From an uncultured Bdellovibrionales bacterium (lineage in GTDB: Bacteria; Bdellovibrionota; Bdellovibrionia; Bdellovibrionales; Bdellovibrionaceae), in NCBI GenBank assembly GCA_903926205.1, contig CAIYID010000017.1:1-33850 (forward strand): 33,850 bases of DNA, given 5' to 3'. How positions within the stretch are numbered: position 1 is the stretch's first letter; every line of letters starts with the position of its first letter. The notes under the pieces are model-generated. The model had not been told where the DNA came from. It saw only the letters and a program-made list of their open reading frames with translations, and made no database searches. Of the stretch, positions 7,948 through 16,199 are shown piece by piece. The translations under genes were made by a program, and so were the position numbers.

Positions 7948-9508
7948 TGTCATAATAGTTGGCTCTGGCCCTTCAGCAGTTTCAGCGCTGGCGAGTCTTA
8001 AAAATAAGAGGGTTTTAGTTCTTGATGTTGGTATTGTTAGCGATTCAGTGACGCACTCACTTAATGACTCTATTTCCAGTTTAAAAAAGAAAAATGAAAT
8101 TAATTTTTCTGAGGTTATAGGGGATAACTTAGAGAGCCTAAACAATATCAATCACGAATACCTGAGCCCAAAAGTAAAAGCGCCATTGATGAGATATATT
8201 TCAAATAAATTTAACGAATTTAATAAATTTAAAACAAAAAACTTTTTTGTCCTAGGATCCTACGCTAAAGGCGGACTTTCAAACGCTTGGGGCGGCGGCT
8301 CGATGAGGTATACGAATGAGGATTTAGCAGGATTTCCAATTAGCTATGCTGATTTAAAAGAATATTATGATCTGTTAACTGATAAAATCGGGATCGCTGG
8401 AAAAAATGATGATTTACAGGATGAGTTTTTTGCAGAAAAAAATCTTCTCCCTGCGCCTAAATTAAACTTTCTCGCAGAAGCTCTGCTTAAAAAGTACAAA
8501 AAAAAGCTGCGATTCTTTCACAAGAACAATTTATTTATTGGTTTTCCGCGTTCGGCTTATATTACCTCGACGAAAAAAAATCGTGAAATTTATGACTATA
8601 AAGGTTTGGAATTTTTTAAACCATATACAAATTCTATTTATAATTCAAAATTGTTTCTAGAAGAAATTATTAATGAGAATGCAAATATTACTTACGTCCA
8701 CAATAAAATTGTCACTACTTTTGCGGAAAAAGAAAATAGGATTGATGTCATTGCAATGGATATCGAATCCAAATCAAATACAATTTTTTCTACCAAAAGA
8801 CTTATTTTGGCAGCCGGCTGCCTAAATACTTCCCGAATTGTTCTTAATAGTTTTAAGGATTACGAAACCCAACTACCTATGCTAGACAACCTAGTCACCT
8901 ATATTCCTTTTGTAAATTTTAAATTTATCGGCAAAAAAGAAGATAATGAGTTCATTCCCCCTCAACTTATATTATTAACCAAAGATAGTAAAAATAAATA
9001 CCTGTGCTCAATGTATAAGTTAAATGCTACTTTGTGCGGCGATTACCTTATGGATTTTCCTCTTTCCATTAAGGGAACTTTAAGCGCGGTCAAATACTTG
9101 GTGCCTTCTATTCTTATCATGCAGGTTTTTTATCCCGATCATCAGAAATCTAAAAACTTTCTAAAATTAACTAAAGATGGTGTGATAGAGATTAGTTATG
9201 AACAGGAAGAAAAAAGAGGATCTATTGAAAAGAAGATTATCTCTTCTTTTCGAAAATTGGGATTTTATTCTTTAAGTTTTCTAGTAAAAAAATTGCAGCC
9301 TGGAAATAGCTTTCATTATTCTGGAACCCTTCCTATGAAGAAAACTCCTTCAAAGTTTCAAACTGACTCTGAATGCAGACTCTTTGGAACCAAAAATATC
9401 TTTATTGCCGATGGTTCAGTTTTTCCAGTTTTACCTGCAAAGAATAACACCTTTACAATTATGGCCAATGCCATGAGGATCGGTGAAATAGTAAATAAAT
9501 CATTATGA
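7934..9508 (+). CDS. GMC-family FAD-dependent oxidoreductase
   Basis: Protein of 524 residues. It opens with a Rossmann FAD-binding motif (VIIVGSGPSAV, residues 6-16). Around residue 113 is GGLSNAWGGGSMRY, the GMC-type loop near the flavin, and the C-terminus has FHYSGTLPM, then FIADGSVFP and a final N-x-T-FTIMANA block, all characteristic of the GMC oxidoreductase C-terminal domain; the active-site His is expected in the FHYSG segment. Such proteins occur in some polysaccharide clusters, where they oxidise a sugar hydroxyl, but no specific reaction is known for this one. It overlaps the small upstream gene by 14 bases and the next SDR by 4, forming one operon. Codon use is strikingly A-rich compared with genes after 16 kb. 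Confidence 0.82.
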   Translation: MELFDVIIVGSGPSAVSALASLKNKRVLVLDVGIVSDSVTHSLNDSISSLKKKNEINFSEVIGDNLESLNNINHEYLSPKVKAPLMRYISNKFNEFNKFKTKNFFVLGSYAKGGLSNAWGGGSMRYTNEDLAGFPISYADLKEYYDLLTDKIGIAGKNDDLQDEFFAEKNLLPAPKLNFLAEALLKKYKKKLRFFHKNNLFIGFPRSAYITSTKKNREIYDYKGLEFFKPYTNSIYNSKLFLEEIINENANITYVHNKIVTTFAEKENRIDVIAMDIESKSNTIFSTKRLILAAGCLNTSRIVLNSFKDYETQLPMLDNLVTYIPFVNFKFIGKKEDNEFIPPQLILLTKDSKNKYLCSMYKLNATLCGDYLMDFPLSIKGTLSAVKYLVPSILIMQVFYPDHQKSKNFLKLTKDGVIEISYEQEEKRGSIEKKIISSFRKLGFYSLSFLVKKLQPGNSFHYSGTLPMKKTPSKFQTDSECRLFGTKNIFIADGSVFPVLPAKNNTFTIMANAMRIGEIVNKSL

Positions 9509-10356
9509 AGACCACGACCATCTTTATCACTGGAATTAATAGTTTCGTTGGCAGCAATCTCGCTTTGTATTTAAAAAAGAAGGGTTATATTGTTAAGGGA
9601 TCCTTGTCTGATCTTTCTAAGGCGCATTCAGTCAAAAATATCACAAATGTTCTTACTGAAATTAAGTTGGGTTCAGATATCTCCACTCAGTCCATTCCAG
9701 ATGGTATTGATGTTTTAATCTATGCCGCCCATGATAAAAATGAGGCAAAAAATAATATAGAGAGCAATAAAATGCTCTATGAATTAGCTGATAAAAAAGG
9801 TTGTCGCTATCATATTTTCATAAGCTCTATTTCCGCTGATCCGAGCAATACGACAGACTATGGCCGAGTGAAGAGAAATTTAGAAAATTTTTTTAGAAAA
9901 AAAAAGAATACTGCCATTATTCGTCCGGGTCTTGTAATTGGAGCTGGAGGGCTCTATTCCAGCATGGAAAGTTATATTAAAAAAAACCACTTTATTCCAC
10001 TGCCCGATGGAGGAAGATATAAAATGGCAATTATAGAGATGACGGAATTGTCAAAAGCAATAGAAATGCTTATCGAAAAACTAGAACCTGGATTTTTTAA
10101 TTTGTATCAGACTCAATTGGTATCATTAAAGGATATAGTAAGAAAAATTGCACTACTTCACGAAAAAAAAATTCTAATAGTAAATATACCTGTTAATTTA
10201 GCGATGGTTTTTTTTGGCTTATTTAAAAAAATATTAAATTTATTAAGAATAGAAAATAAATTTAGCATTGATAGCATTGCTGGATACAAGCTTTATCAGG
10301 ATCTTCAATTACCCCCGAGTGATCTTAAAAAACTAATTGAGGTTAAAATACAATGA
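9505..10356 (+). CDS. Extended SDR (NAD-dependent epimerase/dehydratase family)
   Basis: Protein of 283 residues. The N-terminal ITGINSFVGSNLA is the nucleotide-binding motif of extended SDRs, followed by a conserved YAAHD and a serine block (ISSISA). The catalytic Tyr and Lys appear in DYGRVKRNLE. A hydrophobic stretch near residue 230 (NLAMVFFGLFKKILNLL) may be membrane-associated. Family members epimerise, dehydrate or reduce nucleotide or lipid-linked sugars. It starts with ATGA overlapping the end of the GMC oxidoreductase gene and overlaps the following methyltransferase by 4 bases. A plausible scheme is oxidation by the GMC enzyme followed by reduction here, that is, epimerisation of one sugar position; this is inference. 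Confidence 0.75.
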   Translation: MKTTTIFITGINSFVGSNLALYLKKKGYIVKGSLSDLSKAHSVKNITNVLTEIKLGSDISTQSIPDGIDVLIYAAHDKNEAKNNIESNKMLYELADKKGCRYHIFISSISADPSNTTDYGRVKRNLENFFRKKKNTAIIRPGLVIGAGGLYSSMESYIKKNHFIPLPDGGRYKMAIIEMTELSKAIEMLIEKLEPGFFNLYQTQLVSLKDIVRKIALLHEKKILIVNIPVNLAMVFFGLFKKILNLLRIENKFSIDSIAGYKLYQDLQLPPSDLKKLIEVKIQ

Positions 10357-11141
10357 TTCAACTTATTATTAACTTACTTCGTGAAAAAGAAATAAGCACT
10401 ATCAACTTAGACTCTCATGAACGACTCGCTTTACATGAAAAAATGCTAGAAAAAAGAAAAATGATTTCTGGAGTTTTTAAAGAATTTTACGATACCTGTA
10501 GCTTTTATAATAAGCATTTTTTTTCAGGCAAAGGCATTGAGCTCGAGATCGGATCTGGAGTTGGACAAATTAAAAAATATTATCCCAATGTGATAACTAG
10601 CGAGGTGATAGATTCCCCTCTTGTTGACCGGGTTATTGATGCGAAGAAGATGAATCTAGAAGATAATTCAGTCAGAGTAATTTATGGCATGAACTGCTTT
10701 CATCATATATCAGAACCTCGTAAGTTTTTTAAAGAATGTGAACGAGTGTTGCAATTGGGTGGTGGTGTTGTTTTGATTGATCCGTACTATGGTTTTTTGT
10801 CCAACCTCTTTTATAAAAGAGCTTTTAAAACTGAATTTTTTGATAAAACACAAGCTTCATGGGAGACCGAAACCAGAGTTATGCTTGATGCTAATCAAGC
10901 TCTTTCGTATGTTGTGTTTATAAGAGATAGAGAGATTTTTTTAAAAGAATTTCCCCATTTGGAAATCATTGAAACGAAGGTTTTAAATAATTACGTTAGA
11001 TATGTTTGTTCTGGAGGATTAAATTTTAAGCAATTGCTTCCTAATTTTTTTATTCCTGTTTTAAAAGCCTTAGAAGCCTTAATGATTCCAGTTAATAAGT
11101 TTTTTGGGTTACATCATGTGATGGTATTGAGAAAGAAGTAG
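10353..11141 (+). CDS. Class I SAM-dependent methyltransferase
   Basis: Protein of 262 residues. Motif I is LEIGSGVGQIKKYYP near residue 64, the acidic residue for the SAM ribose follows at about residue 80, and the later segments NCFHHISEPRKFFKE and GGGVVLIDPYYG fit the methyltransferase-11 (UbiE-like) fold. The likely acceptor is a sugar or lipid-linked glycan in the polysaccharide. It is the last gene of the four-gene operon, and its stop lies one base from the end of the convergent RfbJ-like gene. Confidence 0.78.
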   Translation: MIQLIINLLREKEISTINLDSHERLALHEKMLEKRKMISGVFKEFYDTCSFYNKHFFSGKGIELEIGSGVGQIKKYYPNVITSEVIDSPLVDRVIDAKKMNLEDNSVRVIYGMNCFHHISEPRKFFKECERVLQLGGGVVLIDPYYGFLSNLFYKRAFKTEFFDKTQASWETETRVMLDANQALSYVVFIRDREIFLKEFPHLEIIETKVLNNYVRYVCSGGLNFKQLLPNFFIPVLKALEALMIPVNKFFGLHHVMVLRKK

Positions 11142-11142
11142 A

Positions 11143-11892
11143 TCAAGAAAATTCGGCTAGTATCAATTCATTTGTAATTGATTTTATTTTATAAAATGAG
11201 GCTGTTTCGTGAGTTTGACAACCTGTTTTAAAACGAAAATTATTAGTTAGGGCGTAGTTGATCACCGTTTTATAAGCATTGACGACATCTTTAACGTAAA
11301 TGAAATCCCGCTTTTGATGACCGTATGTCGTGTTAACTAGCGGTTTTTTTTCAACGACAATGTCATTGATCATTGCGGGTGCAAACTTTGAAAGATCGTC
11401 TCCCTCACCGTAAATATGTTCCAGAACTAAGTTGCAGATTTTAATCTTTTTTGAAAAATGAATAAGCCATTGGAGAAATACTTTTTTAGAAAGTGAGTAA
11501 TTGATCAAATGTGAATACGAAAAGTTTTCTTTATTGAAATAGGAATCGGTGTTGATAAAAGTCGATGTCCCATTTTGAATAGCAAGTTCAATCAATTTTA
11601 TCGGAAATAATAAATTTGTTTCAATGGTTTTAAGGGAAGTCGTTTCGTTTCGTCCATACTCTGTCGCCGTATGAATGATAATATCTATCTGACGATTATT
11701 AAAAATTTCTACGAGTTCAACCTGATCAACGTTAAATGTGGAGACGGAAGGGGCGTTAAGTAAATGCTTGATTCTGGCGGTATTTGAAAAAGATCTTTTT
11801 AAGACGATGACTTCGGTATTTGGTAAAGAGGCCAGCATTTCAAGGAGGTGGCTGCCTAAGAAACCGGTCGCACCTGTCAGTAGTATTTTCAT
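11143..11892 (-). CDS. RfbJ-like (CDP-abequose synthase family) NDP-sugar reductase, C-terminally short
   Basis: Extended SDR of 249 residues when started at the ATG at 11892, where MKILLTGATGFLGSHLL begins; GAGG lies about eight bases upstream. Reading further upstream gives no homology. The segments HTATEYG (74-80), INTDSYFNKENFSY (113-126), catalytic Tyr132 and Lys136, LEHIYGEGD and QKRDFIYVKDVVNAY resemble Salmonella RfbJ, which reduces the 4-keto group of CDP-sugars to give CDP-abequose. RfbJ is about 300 residues; here the final 50 or so, after FKTG near residue 222, are replaced by an unrelated tail that ends against the neighbouring operon, so the gene may be inactive. With rfbF and rfbG nearby it suggests a former CDP-dideoxyhexose route. 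Confidence 0.7.
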   Translation of the reverse strand: MKILLTGATGFLGSHLLEMLASLPNTEVIVLKRSFSNTARIKHLLNAPSVSTFNVDQVELVEIFNNRQIDIIIHTATEYGRNETTSLKTIETNLLFPIKLIELAIQNGTSTFINTDSYFNKENFSYSHLINYSLSKKVFLQWLIHFSKKIKICNLVLEHIYGEGDDLSKFAPAMINDIVVEKKPLVNTTYGHQKRDFIYVKDVVNAYKTVINYALTNNFRFKTGCQTHETASFYKIKSITNELILAEFS

Positions 11893-12199
11893 AGCTAGAT
11901 CCTCGAAAATCAATATAAGTCCATTTTGCAATGAACACTTTTTTTTGAAAATTTGCAATTCTTTTGGGCTCTGTTTAGCCAGGCTTGCCTTTGATACCAA
12001 AAGTAAAAGTGAATATAAATCAAAACTAACACAAGGCGTTGCTGCTGGGTTTGACATGGGAGAATCAGGAAAATAAACCAAAGCAGCCCTCACGAAGTTC
12101 AAGAAAATTTCAATCTCATGCCGGGAGTATCGCATCTATCCGCAAAGCTCATTTCGACGAAATCAGAGTTACATCGTTCAATTCAGCGGCCTCAGTCTT
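11893..12199. other. Region upstream of the RfbJ-like gene, no clear gene
   Basis: The stretch contains the GAGG ribosome binding site of the minus-strand RfbJ-like gene at 11901-11904 and presumably its promoter. Open frames run through it on both strands, but none has recognisable motifs. The right-hand side grades into the degenerate start of the Wzy-like fragment. Confidence 0.4.
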
Positions 12200-12724
12200 T
12201 CCCTGCTTTGTTCGATCTTTGTTTGTATTAACAAAAACTGGGGAGTGGACAATTTTTCTTATCTATTATTTACCATTGCTTCTTTTTGTCTTTGTTTTTT
12301 AGTTTTCGGAAGCCATTTTCAGAGTTTTTTTTCTTACTAAATTTTTTATTTTTTCTGGGTTTTTGGGGGAAATCGACCGTGCATATTTTAGCGGGTACGA
12401 ACTTCATTGAACCCATCGGAGGTTTTGGACTCGAAGCCCTGAATTCAGCCATGCTGGATTTTTCTCTAGCGATCTGGCTTTTAATTTTATTTGAGTGGGT
12501 GATTTCAAAAGTTAAAGTGAAAGCGCCCAAGTCACTTCAGATGGGCGCCAAGCAAAATGTATTGATTGGTTTTGTTTTGATACTTGTAATCGCCCTATCA
12601 GTTATAAATTGGAAACTTGGTTTTTTCAGAGCAGGTCTTGCAAGTGAAACAAAAATTCCTTTTCCTTTTGGGACGATTTATATGTGGTTTTTAGGTCCAG
12701 CGTCTGCGGTGTTAACATTTTTTG
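12200..12724 (+). pseudogene. 5' fragment of a second Wzy-like polymerase
   Basis: The plus-strand frame from about 12286 to 12722 encodes membrane segments closely related to the first half of the intact polymerase at 29730-31130. Matching pieces include NFLFFLGFWGKSTVHI against [16 protein letters not shown], and KIPFPFG near the end against NIPFPFG. Upstream, a related segment (LTKTGEWTIFLIYYLPLL) lies in another frame, with the switch in a T-rich run near 12290-12300, so there is a frameshift. Similarity stops at about 12722 (SAVLTFFG), exactly where the IS6-family end begins. The remaining half or more of the gene is gone. It therefore cannot make a working polymerase and marks an earlier or alternative polymerase. 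Confidence 0.75.
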
Positions 12725-12862
12725 GGCTTTGTAACCTTAACCCGATCAAACCTTTCCTGGTCTTGAAGGACCTTCGTTTTATCGGCAAAGTTTTGCCCTA
12801 AAAATTTCAGTGGACCGGCATTGCGTTCAGTTTTTTTATGAATTTTACGATCGAACCAGACA

Positions 12863-13525
12863 TCAGTAGGCTTCGATTGGATCTTGATGCAATAGTGGCA
12901 TGTAGCCTGATTGATTTTTAAAAATCATATGGAGCACTTCAACCCCGGCCAAAATTATTTTTGCTGAATTGAATTTCTTAAATCCCAGCATCCCACGAAT
13001 GTGCATCTTTATGAAACTGTGGTCTTGCTCAACAATATTATTCAAATATTTTCACTGTCTGATTTCAATTTGGTGGCGGTTCTCATTGTTAATCGATTCA
13101 AGTCCAGCAATGTTTGTTCCTGACTTGTCCAAAGTGGCTTTGAGTGGAGCGCCACTCGTGCGAATGGCTTTCTTGAAGAACCGTTTCGCGGCCTTCAGAT
13201 CTCGCTTTGCCGTCAGCAAGAAATCAACTGTGTTGCCGCGCTTGTCAACTGCCTGATAAAGATAGCGATCTTCGCCAGCTATTTTGACATAGGTCTCATC
13301 GACGCGCGAAGAACCGTTCACTGGGAGCTTGTATTTGCGGAACTTTGATTCCAGTTCAGGACCAAACTTCATGATCCATCGATAGATCGACATGTGTGAA
13401 ACGCGTACGCCGCGATCAGGCATGAGCTCCTCAACTTGACGAAGGCTCACTGCATACTTGAAGTAAAAGAAGAGCGCACGCCAGATAATTTCCATTTGGA
13501 ATTGCATGCGTTTTCTGGTGAACAA
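12863..13525 (-). pseudogene. IS6-family DDE transposase with an internal stop
   Basis: In one frame, 221 codons encode an IS6-type transposase: an N-terminal helix-turn-helix region with VSLRQVEELMPDRGV and HMSIYRWIMKFGPE, then the catalytic residues in VDETYVKI (first Asp), TLDKSG (second Asp) and NNIVEQDH (Glu). A single TGA at 13052-13054 interrupts the frame between IEIRQ and KYLNNIVEQD; a one-base change to TGC or TGG would restore it. The protein is otherwise of usual length. All three catalytic residues survive, so the inactivation looks recent. Confidence 0.85.
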
Positions 13526-13654
13526 AAGTATCTCCTGATTTGTTGGAAAATCAGAATAATGGCGGATGGATAACAGCGATAGTCTTGGCGTGGTCTTGAT
13601 AGCTCTATTTTGGGCTTTTGGTCATTCGACTGAGGACCAATTTTTATGGTCTAG

Positions 13655-13675
13655 TTGTGTTTATGTTACAGATCC
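13655..13675. repeat. Right terminal inverted repeat of the IS6-family element
   Basis: Its reverse complement starts GGATCTGTAACATAAACA and pairs with 12725-12745 (GGCTTTGTAACCTTAACC). Core GTAAC and trailing AAC are shared. It lies about 130 bases upstream of the transposase start, as expected for a terminal repeat. Confidence 0.5.
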
Positions 13676-13746
13676 ACTATTGGTATCGAATGAGCTGAAT
13701 GTGAATCAGATCCGGCAACTATAAGGCAGCACGACAAGTTCAGAAT

Positions 13747-14625
13747 TTATAAGACTATATCCTCAGCTGCAACGCTAGATAAATATTTGCCGTAATCATT
13801 CTTTTTCATTGCGTCAGCAAGATCCAACAATTGTTTTTTTTCGATAAATCCCATCCGATAGGCCACTTCCTCGGGGGCCGCAATTTTCATTCCCTGACGC
13901 TGCTCAACTGTTCGAATAAACAATCCCGCGTCCAACAAAGACTCATGAGTCCCAGTATCCAACCAAGCATAACCTCGGCCCATCGTCTTCACACTCAGCT
14001 TTTTCTTCTCCAAATAAATGCGATTCAAATCAGAAATTTCAAGTTCACCACGAATTGAAGGCTTAAGTGATTTTGCATATTCAACCACTTTGTTGTCATA
14101 AAAATAAAGCCCAGTGACCGCAAAATTGGATTTTGGTTTCTCGGGCTTTTCTTCTATGCTGATCGCGTTTTTTGCAGAATCGAATTCAACCACACCGTAT
14201 CGCTCTGGATCTTGGACTTTGTACGCAAAAACCGTAGCCCCTGTGTTTTTCTGAGCACACTCCTGCAACAAAGAGTAAAATCTATCTCCATAAAAAATAT
14301 TATCTCCAAGAATCATCGCACAAGAGGAATTTCCGATAAACTCTTCACCCAAAATGAAGGCCTGGGCTAAACCCTCTGGTGAAGGCTGAACTTTATACTG
14401 AAAATGAATTCCCCAATGCTCTCCTGTTCCTAAAAGTTGCTCAAATCGAGGAGTGTCCTGCGGAGTTGAAATAATCAAAATATCACGAATCCCGGCCAGC
14501 ATCAGAGTTGTCAGCGGGTAATAGATCATTGGCTTATCATAAACCGGCAAGAGCTGTTTTGAAATAGCTCTCGTCGCTGGATATAATCTTGTGCCGGACC
14601 CTCCCGCTAAAATAATTCCCTTCAC
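13747..14625 (-). CDS. rfbA: Glucose-1-phosphate thymidylyltransferase
   Basis: Converts glucose-1-phosphate and dTTP to dTDP-glucose, the first step to dTDP-deoxysugars. The protein has 292 residues, the usual RfbA length, when started at the GTG at 14625; GGGAG lies five bases before it, and the longer frame upstream adds unrelated residues. Signatures include [14 protein letters not shown] at the start, [26 protein letters not shown] near residue 110, [10 protein letters not shown] near 160 and the [11 protein letters not shown] segment near 225. RfbB, RfbC and RfbD are absent from the window. The only user of dTDP-sugars here is the truncated FdtA-FdtB gene at 32362, so its partner genes must lie elsewhere or be lost. 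Confidence 0.95.
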   Translation of the reverse strand: MKGIILAGGSGTRLYPATRAISKQLLPVYDKPMIYYPLTTLMLAGIRDILIISTPQDTPRFEQLLGTGEHWGIHFQYKVQPSPEGLAQAFILGEEFIGNSSCAMILGDNIFYGDRFYSLLQECAQKNTGATVFAYKVQDPERYGVVEFDSAKNAISIEEKPEKPKSNFAVTGLYFYDNKVVEYAKSLKPSIRGELEISDLNRIYLEKKKLSVKTMGRGYAWLDTGTHESLLDAGLFIRTVEQRQGMKIAAPEEVAYRMGFIEKKQLLDLADAMKKNDYGKYLSSVAAEDIVL

Positions 14626-14784
14626 GGTATCTCCCAGGAAAATGTTCACAAAATGGCTCACTTCTATGTACGGCAACTTAGTTGATGAACCCCAGAAAGT
14701 TAAATAAAAATCTGTTGCTGATTCCTACTACTCGTGCGCCATGCCTTGCGTTAAAATGAGGTCAAGATAACTCCCCGACGAGCA

Positions 14785-14812
14785 TTGACAACAAGGTTCA
14801 ATTAAATAAAAA
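14785..14812 (+). promoter_or_regulatory. Possible sigma-70-type promoter
   Basis: TTGACA at 14785-14790 is followed after 16 bases by TAAAAA at 14807-14812. It sits in the divergent gap between rfbA and the GT2 pseudogene, 24 bases before the latter's ATG, with GGAGAG in between at 14821. The -10 is a poor match, so this is tentative. Confidence 0.35.
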
Positions 14813-14835
14813 ATGCCGCAGGAGAGAGCCAACTG

Positions 14836-15665
14836 ATGAAAATTGTTTTGATTGTTCCAACCAAAGATCGCCCAAAGGACATTCAAAATCTATTTTCATC
14901 TTTGATCATCCAATCACGAAAACCCGATTCAGTTATTGTAGTCGATGGATCAGATCAGCCAATAAAAAGCACTTTGGAGCAATACACCTCCGAACTTAAT
15001 TTGAACTATATCCCCTGTCGCCCCCCCTCTTTACCTAAACAAAGGAACGTTGGAATAAAAAATCTCCCAGCGGACACTGATTGGGTGGGTTTTCTTGATG
15101 ACGACCTTGTTTTAGAACCCGACGCCCTCGAAAATTTGGAAAAATTGATCATAGAAAAAAATGATCCCAAGTTAAAAGGGGTCGGACTTTGTATTTTAAA
15201 TCAACAATCCTCAAAAATGAAATTTCTGCTTCGTTTTTTTATGATGAGCTCAAAACGACCAGGCACCGTCACAATATCAGGTTATCACACAGCCATTCCT
15301 AGCGTTGAAAAAGACATCGAAACCGATTGGCTCTATGGTGGTGCCACTTTTTGGTCGAAAGACATCTTCGATTCATGGTCGAGGCAAAGGCGAAATGCAA
15401 CAATTATCACCACCAAATTCCAATCTCAAAAGAAGCCAATATCGGTGAGTGGCAAGTGACATCTTGGTGGTACTTCATTGCAAAAAATAAAGGCTACCCG
15501 TTACCTTTTGTGATTTGGGAAATTAGCGGCATGATTATAAAGAGTATCCTCGCCGCTAGCTACTATCGAAAAAAATCCTACGTCCAACGCACTTTGGGAC
15601 ATTTTAGAGGAGTACAAAAAGTATTACTCGGACAGGCCTTAGATAAAAAAGGATTTTCTAAATAA
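14836..15665 (+). pseudogene. GT2 glycosyltransferase with internal deletion and frameshift
   Basis: The first frame (14836 to about 15385) encodes a GT-A fold: VLIVPTKDRPKDI, VVDGSD near residue 35, KQRNVGIKN, and FLDDDLVLEPDALE with its DDD metal motif. It then loses sense after DWLYGGATFWSKDIFDSW. The next frame carries the rest of the protein from VEAKAKC, through VTSWWYFIAKN and a hydrophobic stretch, to the stop at 15663-15665. The acidic segment normally found between these parts (ED-x-D-type) is missing, so a short internal deletion removed it and shifted the frame. GGAGAG nine bases before the ATG is a good ribosome binding site. The enzyme is very probably inactive. Confidence 0.8.
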
Positions 15666-15708
15666 TTATTTTAAACTTCAATAATCTGATAAAAATAGAA
15701 AGAAAAAA

Positions 15709-15927
15709 ATGAACTTTTTCAAAAAAATAAATAAAAAATTTAAACTAATAAATAAAATTAAAAATTCCGTCGCCGATATTTTTTGTTGTTTTTTTCTTCT
15801 GACTTTTCCAAACAAATGGTCCACGCATATTTCTTCAAAATTTAATAGTTTATTCTACACTGTGTCTATAAAAGATAAAAAACTGAATATACTTTCAAAT
15901 TCGGATCTTCTTCTTTATCGATCTAAA
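15709..15927 (+). pseudogene. 5' fragment of a probable FkbM-like methyltransferase
   Basis: About 73 codons from the ATG at 15709 encode a lysine-rich N-terminus, a hydrophobic patch (FCCFFLLTFP), and end in DLLLYRSK. The last residues resemble the stretch just before the TKEP motif of FkbM-family sugar O-methyltransferases, but the motif itself has been cut off. The frame then enters the IS3 fragment and becomes meaningless. The family assignment is weak because only the variable N-terminus survives. Confidence 0.4.
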
Positions 15928-16199
15928 ACGTGCATTTTCTTGCTCAAGCTCTTTCAATCGTTTTGCTTGGTCGGCTCGCATTCCGCCAAACTCAGCTTTC
16001 CATCGCGACAACGTCACTGGCGTGACTCCGATTTTTCGGGCGGTTTCTTCTTGGCTTGCGCCTTTGCTTTGTTCAATTTCTGCGGTTCGCAGATGTTGGA
16101 TGATTTCCTCAGGTGTATATCTCTTTCGTACCATGATCGGGTCCTTTCTTGGCCCAGATCTTATCACAGAACCTGGACCGGTTTAAGACCGGCAGGTCA
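15928..16199 (-). mobile_element. IS3-family (IS407-like) fragment with orfA
   Basis: The minus strand from the ATG at 16134 encodes an IS3 OrfA: YTPEEIIQHLRTAEIEQSKG, a helix-turn-helix in ETARKIGVTPVTLSRWKAEF, and a leucine-zipper-like KRLKELEQENAR. AGGA about eight bases upstream supports the start. Similarity ends after ENAR at about 15928, so the C-terminus of OrfA and all of OrfB are missing. The outer end reads TGACCTGCCGG from 16199 inward, matching the TG start typical of IS407-type ends. It joins the FkbM-like fragment on the left and wecB on the right, so it marks a deletion. Confidence 0.75.

Larger units (their letters stand above)
12725..13675 (-). mobile_element. IS6-family insertion sequence, decayed
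   Basis: An element of about 950 bases with one minus-strand transposase. Imperfect terminal inverted repeats were found by eye: 12725 onward reads GGCTTTGTAACCTTAACC, and the reverse complement from 13675 reads GGATCTGTAACATAAACA (about 13 of 18 identical). The left end coincides with the break in the Wzy-like fragment. No matching target duplication was seen outside the repeats, which suggests recombination or deletion after insertion rather than a simple insertion. The family call comes from the transposase; the exact ends are estimates. Confidence 0.6.

Noticed and set aside
11893-12135. N-terminal extension of the RfbJ-like reductase
   Set aside because: The added 81 residues show no SDR similarity, while the ATG at 11892 has GAGG upstream and begins directly with the cofactor motif.
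14626-14676. Upstream ATG start for rfbA at 14676
   Set aside because: The GTG at 14625 has a near-perfect ribosome binding site and gives the exact family length; the extra residues are unrelated.
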